Of a DNA stretch of 6,464 bases, positions 6,387-6,464 are shown piece after piece. Made by a program: the position numbers and the translations under genes. The notes under the pieces are model-generated. The model ran no database searches and was not told the DNA's origin. It was given only the letters and a program-made list of their open reading frames with translations. The DNA comes from Bordetella parapertussis (GTDB lineage Bacteria; Pseudomonadota; Gammaproteobacteria; Burkholderiales; SG8-39): contig CAMBSA010000115.1 of the NCBI GenBank assembly GCA_945869935.1, forward strand, positions 1 through 6,464, read 5' to 3'. Within the stretch, counting starts at the first letter, position 1; each line of letters opens with the position of its first letter.

Positions 6387-6393
6387 ATGTCAA
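6365..6393 (-). promoter_or_regulatory. Probable sigma70 promoter of bioC
   Basis: On the minus strand a perfect -35 box TTGACA (6393-6388) is followed after 17 nt by GATGAT (6370-6365), which matches the -10 consensus at four of six positions. Transcription would start near 6358 and give bioC a leader of about 170 nt. The -35 box overlaps the start codon of the divergent plus-strand frame at 6387, which weakens one or the other call. Confidence 0.45.
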
Positions 6394-6464
6394 CCGGTGA
6401 TTTCGATTCGGATGCGTGGATTCGTTCCGGCAGTCGTTCCGATAGCGGGATTCTCGGTCGATGC
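6387..6464 (+). CDS. Partial divergent frame of unknown identity
   Basis: A plus-strand frame opens at ATG 6387 and stays open for 26 codons to the window edge, beginning MSTGDFDSDAWIRSGS and reaching Cys26. AGAGGG lies 10-15 nt upstream, rather far for a ribosome site. The fragment is too short to assign. In some betaproteobacteria a comF-type phosphoribosyltransferase gene, whose product has an early zinc-binding cysteine cluster, sits divergent to this methyltransferase. That would fit the position, but only one cysteine is visible, so this is speculation. Confidence 0.35.
   Translation, partial: MSTGDFDSDAWIRSGSRSDSGILGRC

Noticed and set aside
6191..6388. 66-codon N-terminal extension of bioC from ATG 6388
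   Set aside because: It is Pro/Arg-rich, would overlap the best promoter candidate, and does not resemble a BioC N-terminus. ATG 6190 gives the usual start.
1..6464. Mobile element, CRISPR array, tRNA/rRNA gene or novel defence system
   Set aside because: No terminal repeats, transposase motifs, regularly spaced repeats or cloverleaf-forming sequence were seen. All long genes are respiratory or methyltransferase genes of known families.

Overview
The window is a stretch of GC-rich bacterial chromosome carrying an aerobic respiration locus. It suggests a betaproteobacterium, probably Burkholderiales or a relative. The reasons are the gene order coxB-coxA-small membrane protein-ctaG-DUF2970-coxC, a subunit II with a fused C-terminal cytochrome c domain, and a BioC-like methyltransferase just upstream. 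This placement rests on recalled family and synteny knowledge, not on a database search.

Layout, read along the minus strand from right to left. At the right edge (6387-6464) a plus-strand reading frame begins and runs off the window; its identity is not established. A divergent intergenic region of about 200 bp follows, with a good sigma70-like promoter facing the methyltransferase gene bioC (6190-5267). A dyad with a T-run follows the bioC stop. The 423-bp gap (5266-4844) contains no convincing gene and is the likely leader and promoter region of the cox operon.

The cox operon then reads coxB (4843-3647), coxA (3582-1996), a 36-residue single-span protein (1976-1866), ctaG/cox11 (1869-1312), a 73-residue DUF2970 membrane protein starting at GTG (1315-1094), and coxC (1032-175). 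The three genes from the 36-residue protein to DUF2970 are joined by 4-bp stop/start overlaps (ATGA and GTGA), which implies translational coupling. A strong intrinsic terminator (137-105) closes the operon after coxC. The last 100 bp hold nothing certain.

Together the genes encode the three core subunits of an aa3/caa3-type heme-copper oxidase plus factors for building it. CoxB carries the CuA site and a covalent heme c. CoxA carries heme a, heme a3 and CuB with both proton channels. CoxC is the seven-helix stabilising subunit. CtaG delivers copper to the CuB site. All visible key ligands are present and no gene looks broken. I found no mobile element, CRISPR array, RNA gene or defence system. 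This is mostly an ordinary housekeeping region; the points of interest are the tiny coupled membrane proteins, the intergenic signals and the early end of the operon.
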